A DNA stretch of 64,000 nucleotides from Chitinophaga sp. GTDB lineage: Bacteria; Bacteroidota; Bacteroidia; Chitinophagales; Chitinophagaceae. Under the pieces are notes generated by a model. It did no database searches. It was not told the DNA's origin and was given only the letters and a program-made list of their open reading frames with translations. Shown piece after piece: positions 62,080 through 64,000 of the stretch (position 1 is its first letter; each line of letters starts with the position of its first letter). The DNA lies in NCBI RefSeq assembly GCF_017745275.1, contig NZ_JAGHZS010000010.1, positions 124,001 to 188,000 on the forward strand, written 5' to 3'. The translations under genes and the position numbers were made by a program.

Positions 62080-63255
62080 ATGGATGTATCGCGTTTTAAT
62101 TATTTATTGGAACAATATAAGTCTGGTCATCTCTCTGCGGTTGAAAGAGAGGAGTTGTTGCGCTTTACTGATGAAGGAAATGAGCAACATTGGGGAGATA
62201 TATTAGATCCATGGATGAGTGAAAAGGCAGGACAGGCAGAGAACCTGAGCCGGGAATTTATTGCTGGGGAACTGGCGTTGATACTCCTGGCCGATAAACA
62301 AAAAGGCGGTGTTGTTCGTACCATGGTACCACAGCGCAGGCATTTTATGCGCCGATGGGGATGGGTGGCGGCTATACTGGTTGGATTACTGGCTACAGGA
62401 ACCTGGTATTTTATTAATCAAGGTGATAAAACGGCCAGTCCGTCGCGCATCGTGTTGCCGGATATCCAGCCCGGTTCTGCTAAAGCCGTGCTGACTCTTG
62501 CAGATGGCTCCAGCATAACACTGGATAGCTCCGGTAACCAGGTAATACAACAAGGTTTGGCAGCGGTGCATCAACTCAACGGAAGTTTGCAATATGAAGC
62601 AAATGGCCGGGAATCCGGTATTAGCTATAATCAGTTGAGTACACCGAAGCAAGGCCAGTTCCAGGTAGTGCTGGCAGATGGTACAAAGGTATGGCTAAAT
62701 GCTGCCAGCTCGCTCCGTTATCCAACAGTATTTACCGGAAAGGAGCGAATGGTGGAAGTAACGGGCGAAGCCTATTTTGAGGTAGCTGTAAATGCGGCGC
62801 AACCTTTTATAGTAAAGGTGAATCATACCATGATACAGGTACTCGGCACATCCTTTAATGTAAATGCCTATGCAGATGAACAATATCTCAATACTACCTT
62901 GTTATCAGGATCAGTAAAAGTGCAGACGCAGCGTGAAAGTACATTATTGACGCCCGGAAAAATGGCGGCAGTAACGGCAGATGGAAGCACTACCATGTCC
63001 ACTGCCAACATAAAGGTTGTGATGGCCTGGAAAAACGGCTTGTTCTGTTTTGAAAATGCAGATATTAAAACAGTGATGCGTCAGCTATCGCGTTGGTATA
63101 ATATAACAATTGAATTTAGGGGAGATATTCCTCCAATTACTTTCAGCGGTGAAATAGAAAGATCGCTGACGCTCTCGCAGGTATTGATGGGACTGGGTTC
63201 TAACGAGTTGCATTATACTTTGGAGAAAGGAAATAAGCTAGTCATACAACCATAA
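62080..63255 (+). CDS. FecR-family anti-sigma factor
   Basis: A 391-residue membrane regulator. A cytoplasmic N-terminal region (~residues 1-85) binds the sigma factor, and one membrane helix lies at ~90-110 (GWVAAILVGLLATGTWYF). The periplasmic FecR domain has FQVVLADGTKVWLNAASSLR and VTGEAYFEVAVNA; the DUF4974 C-terminus has FENADIKTVMRQLSRWYNIT. It passes a signal from the SusC-type receptor downstream to the sigma factor. The gene pair is 94 nt apart. Confidence 0.92.
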   Translation: MDVSRFNYLLEQYKSGHLSAVEREELLRFTDEGNEQHWGDILDPWMSEKAGQAENLSREFIAGELALILLADKQKGGVVRTMVPQRRHFMRRWGWVAAILVGLLATGTWYFINQGDKTASPSRIVLPDIQPGSAKAVLTLADGSSITLDSSGNQVIQQGLAAVHQLNGSLQYEANGRESGISYNQLSTPKQGQFQVVLADGTKVWLNAASSLRYPTVFTGKERMVEVTGEAYFEVAVNAAQPFIVKVNHTMIQVLGTSFNVNAYADEQYLNTTLLSGSVKVQTQRESTLLTPGKMAAVTADGSTTMSTANIKVVMAWKNGLFCFENADIKTVMRQLSRWYNITIEFRGDIPPITFSGEIERSLTLSQVLMGLGSNELHYTLEKGNKLVIQP

Positions 63256-63325
63256 TATGAATCGATAACTAAACCAAAATCAAACAGCAGGGAAAATTCC
63301 TGATACAAGTTTTGTGGACAAAATG

Positions 63326-63374
63326 AAAAAACCGGGTGCCAGAGATGGGCGCCCTGCCCGCGGCTTTTTGTTTC
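63326..63374 (+). terminator. hairpin between FecR and SusC genes
   Basis: GGGTGCC (63334-63340) pairs with GGCGCCC (63348-63354), and an outer AAAAA-CCG/CGG-CTTTTT stem ends in a T run. It may be a terminator or attenuator separating regulation genes from the receptor gene. Confidence 0.45.
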
Positions 63375-63430
63375 AACAGGCTTGAATAGTAACTACTACT
63401 GCTTATTTATTCAACTCAAATTCGCAAAAT

Positions 63431-64000
63431 ATGCTAATGAAGGGTTATTGTATCCCTATCTTCCCGCATTCGCGGCAAAAGGAGTGTAAGAAAATCAAAA
63501 ACCAACCATTCAGTAAAGCCGGCATAGTACTGCTATTCGCTTTATCACTGCTTGTAAGCTTTGCAGCGCAGGCGCAGAAAGTAAGTTATCCCGGAAAGAT
63601 ATTGCCGGCAAAACTATTCTCAGATATTTCAGCACAGACGGGGTATAAGTTTTTTTATTCCAACGAAGCATTGGCCGGGATAGGCCCGGTTTCAGTGCAA
63701 CTTAAAGATGTACCGCTGGAGAAGGCATTGGGGACGATTTTAGAAGGATTGCCACTTGAATTTGTTATACAGGGTAAAACAGTTTTTATCAGGAAGAAGG
63801 CAGAGAAAAAGAATGCACTTGTGAATGATCAGGCACCCGTGCAGCAGGAGGTACCACGCGCCCTTGGCCTGGTCACTGATGAGCAGGGAAATCCCTTACC
63901 CGGTATAACTGTTATGACAAAGCGTGATCATCGTGCTGTACCAACCAATGAAAACGGATATTTTGTATATCCTGCTGAGAAGGGGGATACACTTATATTC
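63431..64000 (+). CDS. SusC/RagA-type TonB-dependent receptor, N-terminal part
   Basis: The first 190 codons are visible and the frame continues past the window. A long basic N-terminus leads to a signal helix (GIVLLFALSLLVSFAAQAQ). A secretin/TonB N-terminal (STN) domain follows (LFSDISAQTGYKFFYSNEAL ... VPLEKALGTILEGL), then the start of a carboxypeptidase-like domain (GLVTDEQGNPLPGITV ... TNENGYFVY). This STN-bearing type signals to FecR/ECF pairs, which lie directly upstream. Plug and barrel are beyond the edge. Confidence 0.92.
   Translation, partial: MLMKGYCIPIFPHSRQKECKKIKNQPFSKAGIVLLFALSLLVSFAAQAQKVSYPGKILPAKLFSDISAQTGYKFFYSNEALAGIGPVSVQLKDVPLEKALGTILEGLPLEFVIQGKTVFIRKKAEKKNALVNDQAPVQQEVPRALGLVTDEQGNPLPGITVMTKRDHRAVPTNENGYFVYPAEKGDTLIF

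Overview
The window looks like chromosome of a Bacteroidota bacterium close to the Chitinophagaceae (Chitinophaga-like). Supporting signs are a SusC/RagA receptor with an STN domain next to an ECF sigma/FecR pair, type IX secretion C-terminal domains on two surface proteins, a UpxY/NusG-like antiterminator heading an exopolysaccharide operon, a GT117/DUF2723 membrane protein, and promoters of the TTTG / TAnnTTTG type. The genus is inferred; no rRNA gene is present.

Layout. (1) 1-6 kb: a VWA protein plus the start of a MoxR-like AAA ATPase, a secreted sugar isomerase-like protein, a gliding-motility C-terminal domain protein, and a sensor-less histidine kinase divergent from a LuxR-type response regulator. 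(2) 6.1-29.6 kb: one uninterrupted 23.5 kb exopolysaccharide operon. It runs from Wza-like export lipoprotein, Wzc-like tyrosine autokinase and UpxY-like antiterminator, through GDP-fucose (manC, gmd, fcl) and UDP-glucuronate (ugd) synthesis, flippase, polymerase, six glycosyltransferases, a pyruvyltransferase-like protein, a WcaF-like acetyltransferase, a Wzi-like protein and a WcaJ-type initiating transferase, and ends at a strong terminator. The enzyme set resembles that for colanic acid. (3) 29.7-35.3 kb: ordinary chromosomal genes on the minus strand (GT117, ABM monooxygenase, SAM hydroxide adenosyltransferase, SDR). (4) 35.4-48.9 kb: an AT-rich accessory region directly downstream of tRNA-Lys. 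Copies of the tRNA 3' flank recur at 39.4 kb and, more weakly, at 48.8 kb. It holds a Ser/Thr kinase - TPR protein - 13-residue tandem-repeat protein operon, a degraded and an intact copy of a small membrane protein, a coiled-coil membrane protein, an Mrr-like nuclease with zinc ribbon, an unknown protein, a decayed two-component system and a 1528-residue adhesin-like type IX cargo with near-identical 480-nt repeats. (5) 48.9-50 kb: gene debris. (6) 50.0-61.3 kb: a carbohydrate-use locus (GH36 alpha-galactosidase, XylR-type regulator, MFS sugar porter, two phytanoyl-CoA dioxygenase-like enzymes, sugar isomerase, beta-helix protein, two AraC regulators). (7) 61.4-64 kb: ECF sigma factor, FecR anti-sigma factor and the truncated 5' end of a SusC-like receptor.

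The most promising candidate for an undescribed system is the kinase/TPR/13-residue-repeat cassette (35.7-38.9 kb). It lies between 73-nt direct repeats whose ungapped offset is exactly 3900 nt. The neighbouring cassette at 39.7-42.8 kb carries the intact relative of a small membrane protein gene that is degraded at the end of the first cassette. No integrase gene is visible, so mobility is inferred only from repeats, composition and position.
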